64,000 nt of DNA, taken from the NCBI RefSeq assembly GCF_037200945.1, contig NZ_JBBCGP010000001.1, positions 2,726,501 through 2,790,500 of the forward strand. Direction: 5' to 3'. Source of the stretch: Methylovirgula sp. (GTDB lineage Bacteria > Pseudomonadota > Alphaproteobacteria > Rhizobiales > Beijerinckiaceae). Below the pieces are notes generated by a model. That model saw nothing but the letters and a program-made list of their open reading frames with translations. It did no database searches and had not been told where the DNA came from. Below are positions 34,524-43,231 of the stretch, piece after piece (position 1 is the first letter of the stretch; each line of letters opens with the position of its first letter). The position numbers were made by a program, and so were the translations under genes.

Positions 34524-35639
34524 TTAGATCGTTGCTGCCATCCAGGTAATGAGATTCCCAACGGCTTCACTAAAGGCCTTGCTGAAGGCTGCTACGAGGG
34601 CTGGCGTATCGCTTCCATTTGCCGGCGCTGTCGCATGAAACAGCCGCATGCCGATGACATGGCCGTCGGCGGCGACAATTTTGGCGGCGAATGCAACGTC
34701 CGCGACCGGCGAAACGCCGCCCGTCATCGCGAAATTCCGAAGATCGATCTGAAGTTGGTTGCCCGTCGCGGGGCCGTCCGCTGCTTCTGCCAATATTGCG
34801 TTCAGCCCAGCGTTTTCCAGGCTCTGCACAATCTTCGCTTGAACAAGTTTCGGCAATGAATCGCTCCATTGCGCGTCGCCGATTTGGGATATTTGGCCGT
34901 CGCTCGAAAGCGAAAGCATCCGCTGCGTATCGAGAGCGACAACAGTCGTCGGCTCGACAATTGCGAGTTGGCCGTGGAGCTTGCTGGAAGCGGGAAGGCT
35001 CACCGTCAGATCGTAAACCGGCTTTGGTTTTTCGGCGGGGCCGCCGCCTGCCATGCGCTCGAGCCCGGCCATGATCCCGTCGACGCGATTGGAGTTGCGC
35101 GCCAACGCGCCCGAAAATGCTTTCAAATTATCGATCGTTTCCTTCAGCGACTGCTTGTTGTCGGCGAGGATTTCGTCGACCTGGCGCAAGGTGCCGCGCG
35201 CGGTCTGGGTCAGATCCTCACCTGCTGACGGGTCCGCCACAAGTGTCGGCGGTGATCCTTGCGAACCTGTCAAAACGGGAGAAGCTGATGTGCCGCCCTT
35301 GAGGGAAATGAGGGGTGAGCCCATCAAGCCCTGAAAATCGACGCTGACTTTTGTGTCCGAGCGAAGCGGCGTGCCTCTTTCGATCGCAATCGTCGCATCG
35401 ACCTCTCCCGGATTATCGCGGTTGAGCGCTAGACTCGTAACCTCGCCGACACGAATGCCGTTGTACTGAACTGCCGCGCCAATCTGCAATCCGGAGACGG
35501 CGCCGAGAAATCGAATCTGATAGACATCGCGCTTGCCAAGCCCGCTTGTGTTGTTCAGCCAGTAGACGAACGCAAAACCCGCGGCGATGGCGACGAGCGC
35601 GAACAGCCCGACCAGAATGTAACGCGCTCTCGTTTCCAT
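34524..35639 (-). CDS. MCE (MlaD) substrate-binding protein fused to a PqiC-like auxiliary domain
   Basis: A 371-residue protein with an N-terminal membrane helix (residues 8-28), an MCE domain (about 38-115, with AAVQYNGIRVGEV), a helical linker (about 145-200), and a C-terminal part (208-371) matching the ABC-type transport auxiliary (PqiC) pattern: VYDLTVSLP, TTVVALDTQRMLSL, WSDSLPKLVQAKIVQSLENAG. The auxiliary domain is usually a separate lipoprotein. MCE rings ferry phospholipids across the periplasm. Last gene of the mlaE-mlaF-mlaD operon, 10 nt after mlaF. Confidence 0.85.
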   Translation of the reverse strand: METRARYILVGLFALVAIAAGFAFVYWLNNTSGLGKRDVYQIRFLGAVSGLQIGAAVQYNGIRVGEVTSLALNRDNPGEVDATIAIERGTPLRSDTKVSVDFQGLMGSPLISLKGGTSASPVLTGSQGSPPTLVADPSAGEDLTQTARGTLRQVDEILADNKQSLKETIDNLKAFSGALARNSNRVDGIMAGLERMAGGGPAEKPKPVYDLTVSLPASSKLHGQLAIVEPTTVVALDTQRMLSLSSDGQISQIGDAQWSDSLPKLVQAKIVQSLENAGLNAILAEAADGPATGNQLQIDLRNFAMTGGVSPVADVAFAAKIVAADGHVIGMRLFHATAPANGSDTPALVAAFSKAFSEAVGNLITWMAATI

Positions 35640-35649
35640 TTGCGTGGCC

Positions 35650-36435
35650 TTATTGTTTGGACAGGCTGGCGACGCGCTCGATGGCGCGCTTACCTTGAAA
35701 ATAAGATTTTACCCACGGATGCTCGCACGCAAGCATGACCGGCATCGATCCTTCCGCGACGACCTTTCCGTCCGCGATCGCCGCGATGCGATCGCAGACA
35801 GCGTGGAGACTGTCGAGATCGTGCGTAACCATGAAGACCGTCAGCCCCAACGTTTGCTGCAACGTCCGGATCAGGCTGTCGAAATCACCTGCTGAGATTG
35901 GGTCGAGCCCAGAGGTCGGCTCGTCGAGAAAGACGATTTCGGGATCGAGAGCGAGCGCCCGCGCTAGAGCGACGCGTTTGGTCATCCCGCCGGAGAGTTC
36001 GGCCGGATATTTTTCCGCGTCCTCAGCGCTCAGACCGACCATGCCGAGTTTCGCTTTCGCGACTTCCTCGCGCAGCTTCTCCGAAATGTGCAGATGTTCG
36101 CGCATCGGAAATTCAACGTTTTGGCGCGCCGTCAGCGAAGAAAACAAGGCGCCTTGCTGAAACAGAATGCCCCAGCGGCGCTCGATCTCGCGAACAGCAT
36201 CCGCAGAATCCGTGTCGCGGTCGACGCCTAAAATCTTGATATTCCCCCGGCGTTGATGGATGAGCCCGATGATCGTTCGCATCAGGACTGTTTTGCCGCC
36301 GCCGGACGCGCCGACGACGCCAAGGATTTCGCCGCGCCGAACGTCGAGCGACAGATTGTCGAGAACGACTTGATCGCCAAATCCGACTGTAAGGTTCTTG
36401 ACCTCGATCACGACAGGACCGTTCGCGGCTTCCAT
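35650..36435 (-). CDS. Lipid-transport ABC ATPase, MlaF-like
   Basis: A 261-residue ABC ATPase with Walker A GASGGGKTVL (near 40), the signature LSGGMTKRVALARA (near 146) and Walker B PEIVFLDEPTSGLD (near 165). SGGM, not SGGQ, is usual for the Mla/MCE class. It powers lipid movement by the neighbouring permease and MCE protein. It ends ten bases before the MCE gene and follows the permease by three bases. Confidence 0.92.
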   Translation of the reverse strand: MEAANGPVVIEVKNLTVGFGDQVVLDNLSLDVRRGEILGVVGASGGGKTVLMRTIIGLIHQRRGNIKILGVDRDTDSADAVREIERRWGILFQQGALFSSLTARQNVEFPMREHLHISEKLREEVAKAKLGMVGLSAEDAEKYPAELSGGMTKRVALARALALDPEIVFLDEPTSGLDPISAGDFDSLIRTLQQTLGLTVFMVTHDLDSLHAVCDRIAAIADGKVVAEGSMPVMLACEHPWVKSYFQGKRAIERVASLSKQ

Positions 36436-36438
36436 CCA

Positions 36439-37560
36439 TTACATTCCTATCGAGGCGAAGAAGATGGCAAAGAATCCGTCGAGAACGATCACGAGAAAAA
36501 TAGATTTAACGACGGAGGAGGTCGTCTGGAAGCCGAGCGACTCGGCGCTGCCCTTCACCTTCAATCCTTCGACGCAGGACACGATGCCGATCACCAGCGC
36601 CATGAAAGGTGCTTTGATCATGCCGACTTCAAAATGCGTAATTGAAATCGCGTCCTTCAAGCGTGCAATGAATATTGCGGGGCTCATGCCGGCATAAAGC
36701 CACGCCACGATTCCGCCTCCGAAGAGGGCGGCCAGCGACCCGAGGAAGGTCAAAATCGGTAGGGCACAGATGAGCGCCGCCACACGCGGCAGGATCAGCA
36801 CTTCTGCCGGATCGAGCCCCATCGTGCGTAAGGCATCGATCTCCTCACGCATCTTCATGGAGCCGAGCTCCGCCGTATATGAGCTGCCGGAGCGCCCCGC
36901 GACCATAATGGCGACGATGAGGACGCCGATTTCACGCAGGACCAGAATGCCGACGAGATCGACGGCATAGCTTTCGGCACCGAATTTTCGAAAATTGAAT
37001 ATGCCTTGCTGCGCGATGATGCCGCCGATGAGGAAGGTGATCAGAAGAATGATCGGCACCGCGCGCAGCCCGACGCGATCGAGCTGGCTTACAAAGGACG
37101 TGAGGCGCAAGCGGCGCGGGTCGGCGCAGACGCGAAAAAGCGCGTCACCAACCGCGCCGAGCATGGCCGTAAACGTAACCATGTAGCGGCCCGAATCGAT
37201 GATGGCGCGGCCCATCGTTTCCAAATAGACGAATCGGGCCACCTTTTTGGGAATTGGCCTGGAAATCTCATGCTCCGCCCGATCGACCTCAGCGACCAAT
37301 CCGCGAAAACGCTCCGGCAGCCCGCTCGCCTGCGCCTCTTTTCCGCTATCCCGCCAGCTTTGCATCAATTGCGCGAGCAAACAGGCGCCGAATGTATCGA
37401 TCTCCGCGATGTTGTGCAGATCGAGCGATATGCCGCTGGCGGTGGCCGGAGTCGCGATCGCATCAATCAGCGGCTCCAGCGTGGCGGCCTGTCCGGCGGT
37501 CCAAGATCCCTCGGCAACGACGTTCAATCGATCGCCCTGCATTGTCGTTTGTAAGGACAT
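36439..37560 (-). CDS. Lipid-transport permease MlaE-like with N-terminal STAS domain
   Basis: A 373-residue protein. Residues 1-100 form a STAS-like domain (ISLDLHNIAEIDTFGACLLAQL), the MlaB-type partner here fused to the permease. The rest is the MlaE permease with five to six helices and the coupling stretch GRSGSSYTAELGSMKMREEIDALRTMG, split by me for reading: EIDALRTMG is the EA-loop equivalent. ATG 37560 is chosen over GTG 37581. First gene of the operon. Confidence 0.92.
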   Translation of the reverse strand: MSLQTTMQGDRLNVVAEGSWTAGQAATLEPLIDAIATPATASGISLDLHNIAEIDTFGACLLAQLMQSWRDSGKEAQASGLPERFRGLVAEVDRAEHEISRPIPKKVARFVYLETMGRAIIDSGRYMVTFTAMLGAVGDALFRVCADPRRLRLTSFVSQLDRVGLRAVPIILLITFLIGGIIAQQGIFNFRKFGAESYAVDLVGILVLREIGVLIVAIMVAGRSGSSYTAELGSMKMREEIDALRTMGLDPAEVLILPRVAALICALPILTFLGSLAALFGGGIVAWLYAGMSPAIFIARLKDAISITHFEVGMIKAPFMALVIGIVSCVEGLKVKGSAESLGFQTTSSVVKSIFLVIVLDGFFAIFFASIGM

Positions 37561-37994
37561 TCTCAAAGAACCTGCGTTCACGCATTGGAAGCGGTGCGAT
37601 CCGATCGCTTGATTTTATCATGTCTTTTAAAGCTTGCGCGCGGGGCATGGACCGGATGAGCCAACTTTGGATACCAATAATTAGGTAAAATGAGGCATCG
37701 ATCTACTCAACCGTACATTGATTTGGCGCAATCTCAGGTTTGACCGCAATTCTAGGTCCTTTGACCCGCCACCGGGCGAAACGCATGAGCGTGATCGTCA
37801 AGAATAGGCGGCCGACGAAGGCGACAAAGAGAAACTTGTGGTCAGACCAGGGAAAATCCCGCGCCGCAAAAGAGACCCGACAGGCCAAGATTTTTTGACT
37901 TCGAGGGGCGCCGCCGGCCCCGAGTCTGGCTGAAGGCAACGCTTTGTAAAGAGAGGCGCGCAAATGTCCAAGGAGACATTGAAGGCCCACTAAA
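37561..37994. other. Intergenic region between mlaE and the cyclase gene, no supported gene
   Basis: A 434-nt divergent region. A 95-codon minus-strand frame (37703-37990) covers most of it and holds one hydrophobic stretch (HKFLFVAFVGRLFLTITL), but I recognise no family, see no ribosome site and would not call it. A small hairpin GGGGC/GCCCC lies near 37900-37920. Promoters for both flanking genes must lie here, but no operator stands out. Confidence 0.4.
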
Positions 37995-39527
37995 TTGGCT
38001 ACTCGCCCGCTCCAAAGCGTCCGGCCGCCCGCGCTCCCGCTACTTTACAGGGGGCGATGGATATTCGCGAGCGCCATTCTTTGCATCATTTGCATATCCG
38101 GGCTGGTCGGCTTTGCGATCTATGACTCATATCGCTCAACTGAAAGCCTCGCGATTCAGAGTTCGGAAACCCTAGAAGCACTTATTGATGAGGATATTTC
38201 GCGCGAGATAGACGCCCTTAATCTCTCGCTGCAGGCGGTGGTCGACGGCTTTCATAATCCGAAGATCATGGCTCTGGAGCCGTCTCTACGGCAGGAGACG
38301 TTGTTTGACAGGTCCGCCACCGCGCAAGGGCTTGGCTCGATACTCGTTCTCGATGAGGACGGCGCCGTCGTCCTTGACTCCCGCAGGACGCCGCCACCGA
38401 AGATAAATCTCGCCGATCGAGATTATTTTCAGGTCCATAAAAACGCTTCCAATGTGGGGCTTTACGTCAGCCGTCCGTTTCACAGCCGGCTTGCGTCCGG
38501 CGTCTGGATGATCGCGATAAGCCGCCGCCTATCGAAGCCAGATGGGGCCTTCGCCGGCGTTGTCGCTGGCTCAATTCAACTCTCTTATTTCGACCGGCTT
38601 CTGGCGAATGCGAGGTGGGCGCAGAATGCCTCGATCATGCTGACGAATGAATACGGGGTGCTTATAGCCCGCTATCCACCGCTGCCATCGTTCGTCGGGC
38701 ACGCGTTGCCGTCGCTCAAGAACCTTCATGTGGGCTCGAGCTACGACCTTGGAACATTTAGAGCGCGCGGTTTGGACGGCATGGAACGAATCTATTCGTC
38801 TTATAAAATAGGCGGCTTGCCGCTAGTCATAACAGCGGGTGTTTCCGCGCGAGACCTTTTCGCAGATTGGGAAATTCACAGTCTTATTATCTGCCTCAGC
38901 CTCGCCGCGCTCTCGACTGTCATCCTCATTCTGGCGGCGCGCACTTATCAAGAACTCCAGCAGCGCACGCGCTTCGAAGCAGAGCTCGCGGCTTTGGCGA
39001 CGACCGATAAGCTCACAGGTATCCCCAATCGCCGCCAATTCGATGAGCGTTTTAGCACTGAATGGTCTCGTGCAGTCAGGGACTCGTCCGCCCTTAGCGT
39101 CCTTCTCATCGATGTCGATGCGTTTAAGTCCTACAATGATTGTTTTGGCCATCAGGCAGGCGATATCGCGCTTTCGGGGGTCGCAAAGTGCCTCCAGTCA
39201 AAAAAGATGAGGGTGCCGGATTTTATCGCACGTTACGGCGGCGAGGAGTTCGCGGCGTTGCTGCCTGATACGGACGAACTCGGCGCGCTCTATGTCGCCG
39301 AACAGATGCGTTTGATGATTGAGACTCTCGATATTGCTGCTACGTCGCGTGCGGCGTCAAAAGTAACAATCAGCATAGGTGCGGCCACCGCGCGTCCGCG
39401 GGAGGGTGGCGAGCCAATGCGGCTCTTCCATGAAGCTGATCGGGCCCTCTATGCCGCCAAAGCCTCCGGCCGAAACCGGGTTTGCGCCGCGGGGATGAGT
39501 GCCAATCCTCTAAAGCTGTCGGCCTAA
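37995..39527 (+). CDS. Membrane diguanylate cyclase with dCACHE sensor
   Basis: A 510-residue protein: membrane helix (about 24-46), a periplasmic dCACHE-like sensor (about 47-295, with DRDYFQVHKN and VSRPFHSR), a second helix (about 297-315), and a GGDEF domain (about 340-500). The active site reads GGEEF and the inhibitory I-site RVPD lies five residues before it, so the enzyme should make c-di-GMP under product feedback. The ligand is unknown; dCACHE domains often bind amino or carboxylic acids. Start is TTG. It overlaps the cupin gene tail-to-tail by four bases. Confidence 0.88.
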   Translation: MATRPLQSVRPPALPLLYRGRWIFASAILCIICISGLVGFAIYDSYRSTESLAIQSSETLEALIDEDISREIDALNLSLQAVVDGFHNPKIMALEPSLRQETLFDRSATAQGLGSILVLDEDGAVVLDSRRTPPPKINLADRDYFQVHKNASNVGLYVSRPFHSRLASGVWMIAISRRLSKPDGAFAGVVAGSIQLSYFDRLLANARWAQNASIMLTNEYGVLIARYPPLPSFVGHALPSLKNLHVGSSYDLGTFRARGLDGMERIYSSYKIGGLPLVITAGVSARDLFADWEIHSLIICLSLAALSTVILILAARTYQELQQRTRFEAELAALATTDKLTGIPNRRQFDERFSTEWSRAVRDSSALSVLLIDVDAFKSYNDCFGHQAGDIALSGVAKCLQSKKMRVPDFIARYGGEEFAALLPDTDELGALYVAEQMRLMIETLDIAATSRAASKVTISIGAATARPREGGEPMRLFHEADRALYAAKASGRNRVCAAGMSANPLKLSA

Positions 39528-39925
39528 GGCCCCGCACGATATTGCTCGTCGCTGACCTGTTCCATCCAGGTAACGACCTCGCCGTTGAGTGCCTCTTGAA
39601 TAGCGATATGGGTCATTGCGCTCTTTTGCGTTGCGCCATGCCAATGCTTTTCGCCCGGTGCAAACCAGACCACGTCACCGGGTCGAAGTTCCTCAACGGG
39701 GCCGCCAACGCATTGCGCCCATCCGAGACCTGACGTGATAATCAAGGTTTGGCCAAGTGGGTGTGTGTGCCAGGCCGTGCGCGCCCCCGGTTCGAATGTC
39801 ACGTTTGCAGCGCGGACGGTGGCAGGTGGCGTCGCCTGAACAAGCGGCTCAACATTTACGCTACCGCTGAAATAATCGGCCGAACCCTTTGTAATAGATC
39901 GCGATCCAGTTCGCGTGATCTGCAT
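39524..39925 (-). CDS. Cupin domain protein
   Basis: A 133-residue single cupin with both motifs: GARTAWHTHPLGQTL (His pair and Gln) and PGDVVWFAPGEKHWHGA. It resembles the carboxymuconolactone decarboxylase-associated cupins that have a His-rich metal site. Substrate unknown. It faces the cyclase gene, overlapping by four bases. Confidence 0.82.
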   Translation of the reverse strand: MQITRTGSRSITKGSADYFSGSVNVEPLVQATPPATVRAANVTFEPGARTAWHTHPLGQTLIITSGLGWAQCVGGPVEELRPGDVVWFAPGEKHWHGATQKSAMTHIAIQEALNGEVVTWMEQVSDEQYRAGP

Positions 39926-39974
39926 GATTTTCTCTCTTCAACCTGCAAGCAACAAGCAATAGCGGGTGCAAACT

Positions 39975-40184
39975 TCAACGGCCCTTCCAGACGCGCCAAC
40001 CAAGGATTTCAGCCTCGATCACCTCCCCGGTGTCCTGATTGTGCCATTCGTTTCCCACACGGCGGCACGGAAACGGAAGCGTGTAAGTGCCATTGTGGTC
40101 CTGGCACAGCAATTCCAAAGCTATGCCGGGCTCCGGTTCTTTATCTGTCGTAAATTCAGCGATCCGCACGGCGCGCGTTACCAA
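39975..40184 (-). CDS. Conserved small protein of unknown function
   Basis: A 69-residue soluble protein with the conserved-looking core LELLCQDHNGTYTLPFPCRR and a C-terminal EAEILGWRVWKG. Similar short proteins are common in Hyphomicrobiales, from memory. No domain function is known to me. Composition and codon use look normal, and no other frame here is better. Confidence 0.6.
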   Translation of the reverse strand: MVTRAVRIAEFTTDKEPEPGIALELLCQDHNGTYTLPFPCRRVGNEWHNQDTGEVIEAEILGWRVWKGR

Positions 40185-40267
40185 AATTCATTTTCCTCAG
40201 GGATGGAGCGAACTTCACGGCGATATCAAAAATGTCCTTTGAGCGTCCGCGACCAAAAGGTTGTGAC

Positions 40268-40302
40268 GTTAGTTTGATACTAACACAAAGTGTCTATATA
40301 CC
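40268..40302 (+). promoter_or_regulatory. Promoter with palindromic operator upstream of the lysine-rich gene
   Basis: GTTAGT (40268-40273) and ACTAAC (40279-40284) are perfect inverted arms around TTGAT. The -35-like TTGATA (40274-40279) lies inside the palindrome and a -10-like TATACC follows at 40297-40302, 17 bp later. A repressor bound to the dyad would block the -35. I do not recognise the regulator. Confidence 0.45.
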
Positions 40303-40326
40303 GATCTTTCAATAGGAGGATCGAGA

Positions 40327-40569
40327 ATGGTGAAGAAGGTGGCAACGAAGAAAATCGCGGCGAAGAAGGCCGTCGCAAAGAAGACTGTGGCGAAGAAGGC
40401 GGCACGTCGCGTCATCAAGCCGTGGACGAAAGAGGATGTCCGGAGCCTCAAGGCTCATTCCAAGGCACGGACGCCAGTTGCAAAAATCTCCAAGGAGATG
40501 AAACGCACGGTCGGCGCGCTTCGCCGTCGGGCTGGCATCCTTGGGATTGGCTTGGGCCAATACCACTAG
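40327..40569 (+). CDS. Lysine-rich nucleoid-like small protein
   Basis: An 80-residue basic protein. Residues 1-27 are built of repeated KKxxAKK units (ATKKIAAKKAVAKK), as in histone H1-like tails; residues 30-75 form a compact Myb/SANT-like or HTH segment (WTKEDVRSLKAHSKARTP). This mixed form is common in Hyphomicrobiales and is thought to bind DNA; no target is known. GGAGGA six bases before ATG 40327 sets the start. Confidence 0.72.
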   Translation: MVKKVATKKIAAKKAVAKKTVAKKAARRVIKPWTKEDVRSLKAHSKARTPVAKISKEMKRTVGALRRRAGILGIGLGQYH

Positions 40570-40635
40570 CGTCGTTAACCGCCCTTTCGTGAGATCAGAA
40601 GCTGGCTTGGGCGCTATCTTGGCAGAGGTTGTTCA

Positions 40636-41352
40636 ATGCTCGTCATGAAGCATTTCGACCTCGCTCAGCTGATCGATCTCTCGATAGGGGTTTTCGTCGC
40701 CTTTGTACTCGCCACAGCGATCGGTGCCGAGCGCCAATGGCGGCAGCGAAGTGCAGGGCTGCGGACGAATGTGCTGGTTGCCGTTGGCGCTGCGGCCTTC
40801 GTCTCTTTGGGCATGCGTATCAACGGGCAGGCGGGCGCGGCACAGGTCACGGCCTATGTCGTGTCCGGGATCGGTTTTCTCGGCGCCGGCGTCATCTTGA
40901 AGGATGGCACGCGAATCCAGGGATTGAACACCGCGGCGACGCTCTGGTGTTCGGCCGCGGTCGGCGCCTTATCGGGTCTGGGATATGCGGCGGAGGCGAC
41001 GGTTCTCACTGTCGCCGTTCTCGCTGGCAACACGCTCCTGCGTCCTCTCGTGAACGCCATCAATCGGGCCCCGGTGGATGAGCTGAGTTCGGAGGCGGTC
41101 TATGAGATTCATGTCGTCACCGGACCTGACACAGTCGGCGAAGTGCGCGATCTCCTGACGGAGGCGCTTGAAAAAGCGAGTTATCCGATCCGGCAGATCG
41201 AGGTCGAAGATCGTTCGCCTGATGCGACGGAAATTATTGCGACGCTCGTCAGCACGGCGGTCGATCCGCTTGAACTCGATGCCGTCGCGAATGAGTTGGA
41301 GACATCGCCGCTCGTCTCATTCGCCAGTTGGTCGTCGAGCGCGAACGAGTAA
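40636..41352 (+). CDS. MgtC/SapB family membrane protein
   Basis: A 238-residue protein with an N-terminal MgtC domain of four to five helices, with the conserved GAERQWRQRSAGLRTN, FLGAGVIL and GLNTAATLWCSAAVG, and a C-terminal ACT-like cytoplasmic domain (about 155-235). MgtC proteins affect growth in low magnesium and inhibit F-ATPase in Salmonella. The role here is open. GAGG precedes ATG 40636; an ATG three codons on is also possible. Confidence 0.88.
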   Translation: MLVMKHFDLAQLIDLSIGVFVAFVLATAIGAERQWRQRSAGLRTNVLVAVGAAAFVSLGMRINGQAGAAQVTAYVVSGIGFLGAGVILKDGTRIQGLNTAATLWCSAAVGALSGLGYAAEATVLTVAVLAGNTLLRPLVNAINRAPVDELSSEAVYEIHVVTGPDTVGEVRDLLTEALEKASYPIRQIEVEDRSPDATEIIATLVSTAVDPLELDAVANELETSPLVSFASWSSSANE

Positions 41353-41405
41353 GCCTCACATCGACTAGGTCGATGCGCTGTCGTTGCGGTTTTCACCGGG
41401 GTGCG

Positions 41406-41774
41406 TCAGCCCTGCTGGAGCGGCAAATCTTTGGTGAGCCACGCGGCGACGTCCGCCGCTTCTTGATCCGGGAAAATATAGCTGAGCCAGCCCAATCCCG
41501 GATCGCGGATGGAGAGCATACGACCCTCTTGGTAGCGAACTTCCGGCGTTTGCCAGGCCGGGTCGATGACCGGCTCGATCGCAGCTTCGTCAAGGTCGGA
41601 CGCGACGGGCTGAACAAGTTGCGCCCGGTTTTTGCCAAGTTCACGGATGAGGGTGTCGGTGTCGGCTGCGGACAGCGTCACGCTGCCTGTGGGGGCGCCA
41701 TTTAGCCAAGCTTCGAAGACGATGTTGAGCTTGGCAACGTCGACGTGGACTTTAATCTGCGTGTTGTTCGTCAT
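41406..41774 (-). CDS. Hypothetical protein
   Basis: A 122-residue acidic soluble protein with no signal peptide or membrane helix. It has a strand-rich N-terminus (IKVHVDVAKLNIVFEAWLNG) and a tail with GLGWLSYIFPDQEAADVAAWL. I recognise no family. It is divergent from the MRJP-like gene across a 322-nt gap. Confidence 0.55.
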   Translation of the reverse strand: MTNNTQIKVHVDVAKLNIVFEAWLNGAPTGSVTLSAADTDTLIRELGKNRAQLVQPVASDLDEAAIEPVIDPAWQTPEVRYQEGRMLSIRDPGLGWLSYIFPDQEAADVAAWLTKDLPLQQG

Positions 41775-42011
41775 TGTGAATATGGCCGCCTGTGACTCGA
41801 TGATTGACCATATCGCATGGGCGATTCGGCTGATAGTGCCGAAGGCGGGATGTGCTCGTGCTGCCAGGCCAGAGCCGGGCTTCGGATAAGAGCCACGCCA
41901 GTCATACGAAGAATCAAATATTATGTTGTATTTGAGCTTGTTATTGCTTTTTGTTGCAGCGCCGTGAGAACTTGACGCGGTGAGCCGAGGAGACGGCCCT
42001 CACCAAAATTT

Positions 42012-42051
42012 CAGATGACGCCCAGCTTGCCAGATGGGCGCGGTTCATCTG
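42012..42051 (+). promoter_or_regulatory. Long interrupted hairpin before the MRJP-like gene
   Basis: CAGATGA plus CGCCCA (42012-42024) pair with TGGGCG (42035-42040) and TCATCTG (42045-42051): 13 base pairs broken only by a 4-nt bulge CGGT, with a 10-nt loop. It ends 45 nt before the ATG at 42097. It may be a leader RNA structure or an extended operator. The rest of the gap 41775-42096 shows a TTGACG near 41970 and nothing else I can support. Confidence 0.45.
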
Positions 42052-42096
42052 CATTGTGATAGTGCACCTTATAGTCATGCAATCGGGGACGTGAGG

Positions 42097-43215
42097 ATGC
42101 GCAGCCGCATCTATTTCTTCTGGGCCATCGTCGCGTCATCGCTCGCGTTCGTGCAGCTCATGGCGGCAAACTTGCCGACGAAGGAAGATGCCCGGCTGCA
42201 GCCGATCTTCCAGTCGAACCGCGTATGGAATGCGGTTACGACAACGCATGATGGGCGCGCCTTCGTCGGCTTCCCCGGCGCGGACGGTCCTGGCACGGAG
42301 GTCGAGGAGCTAAGCCCGGACGGGCAAGGCAAACCTTATCCCGATGCCGCTTGGAACAATTGGCAGCCGGGGCAAGATCCCGCAAACGTCTTTGTCCACG
42401 TCAACGCGCTCCGGATCGGGCCGGACGGCGCGCTTTGGATCGTCGATGCTGGCGCGCCCGGCTTCGGCAAACCTGGCGTTCCAGGCGCCGCACGCATCTT
42501 CCGTTTCACGCTCAACGATAACAAACCTGCGCGGGTCTATTCGCTCGCGGCTGCCGTCACCCCGCAAAGCTATATCGACGACATCCGCTTCAATGGCCGC
42601 ATGGCCTATCTCACCGATGCCGGCGCGCCGGCGTTGATCGTGCTCGATCTCGAAAGCGGCGAAGCGCGGCGTGTGCTCGACGGCGATTCTTCGGTGACCG
42701 ACAAGCGGCCGATGTACGCCGATGGCAAACTGATCCGCACCGCGGATGGCAAGCCGCTGCATATCCAGGCCGACCAGATCGAAGTCTCGCCCGACGGCCA
42801 ATATCTCTATTTCCAGCCTGCGTCCGGGCCGCTGGCGCGGGTCGATACGCGCTATCTTGACGATCCGCACTTTTCGGCAAAGGACCTCGCTTCGCACGTT
42901 GAGAAAAACTGGGTCGATACGCCGACGACCGGCGGTACGGCGATCGACGCCAATGGCACGATCTATCTCAGCGACGTGAATAAGCGGCGTATTCTGACGA
43001 TCAGCCCCGACGGGAAGGTTTCAACCCTGATCTCCGACCCGCGGCTTATCTGGGTCGACGCCATGTGGATCGACCGCGATGGCTACCTATGGATTCCCGC
43101 GACGCAGTTGAATCTGACGCCCGGGCTCAATGCCGGGCGCCAGAAGGTCCATTATCCCGTCTTTATCTACAAGATGAAGATCGACGCTGGACCGCCGCCG
43201 AGAGACCATTCCTGA
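42097..43215 (+). CDS. Major royal jelly/yellow family protein, exported beta-propeller
   Basis: A 372-residue protein with a signal peptide (residues 1-25, ending near MAAN) and a six-bladed propeller of the MRJP/yellow group, often annotated as L-dopachrome tautomerase-related: LQPIFQSNRVWNAVTTT, DGALWIVDAGAP, and a late LWVDAMWIDRDGYLW-like stretch. Bacterial members are uncharacterised and may act on lactones or sugars in the periplasm. ATG 42097 is used because it starts the signal peptide; an upstream in-frame start at 42034 lies across the hairpin. Confidence 0.8.
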   Translation: MRSRIYFFWAIVASSLAFVQLMAANLPTKEDARLQPIFQSNRVWNAVTTTHDGRAFVGFPGADGPGTEVEELSPDGQGKPYPDAAWNNWQPGQDPANVFVHVNALRIGPDGALWIVDAGAPGFGKPGVPGAARIFRFTLNDNKPARVYSLAAAVTPQSYIDDIRFNGRMAYLTDAGAPALIVLDLESGEARRVLDGDSSVTDKRPMYADGKLIRTADGKPLHIQADQIEVSPDGQYLYFQPASGPLARVDTRYLDDPHFSAKDLASHVEKNWVDTPTTGGTAIDANGTIYLSDVNKRRILTISPDGKVSTLISDPRLIWVDAMWIDRDGYLWIPATQLNLTPGLNAGRQKVHYPVFIYKMKIDAGPPPRDHS

Positions 43216-43231
43216 AATCTCCCGGCTGAAC

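Noticed and set aside
37703..37990. 95-codon minus-strand frame upstream of the diguanylate cyclase
   Set aside because: No ribosome site, no recognised family, covers a region where two promoters are expected.
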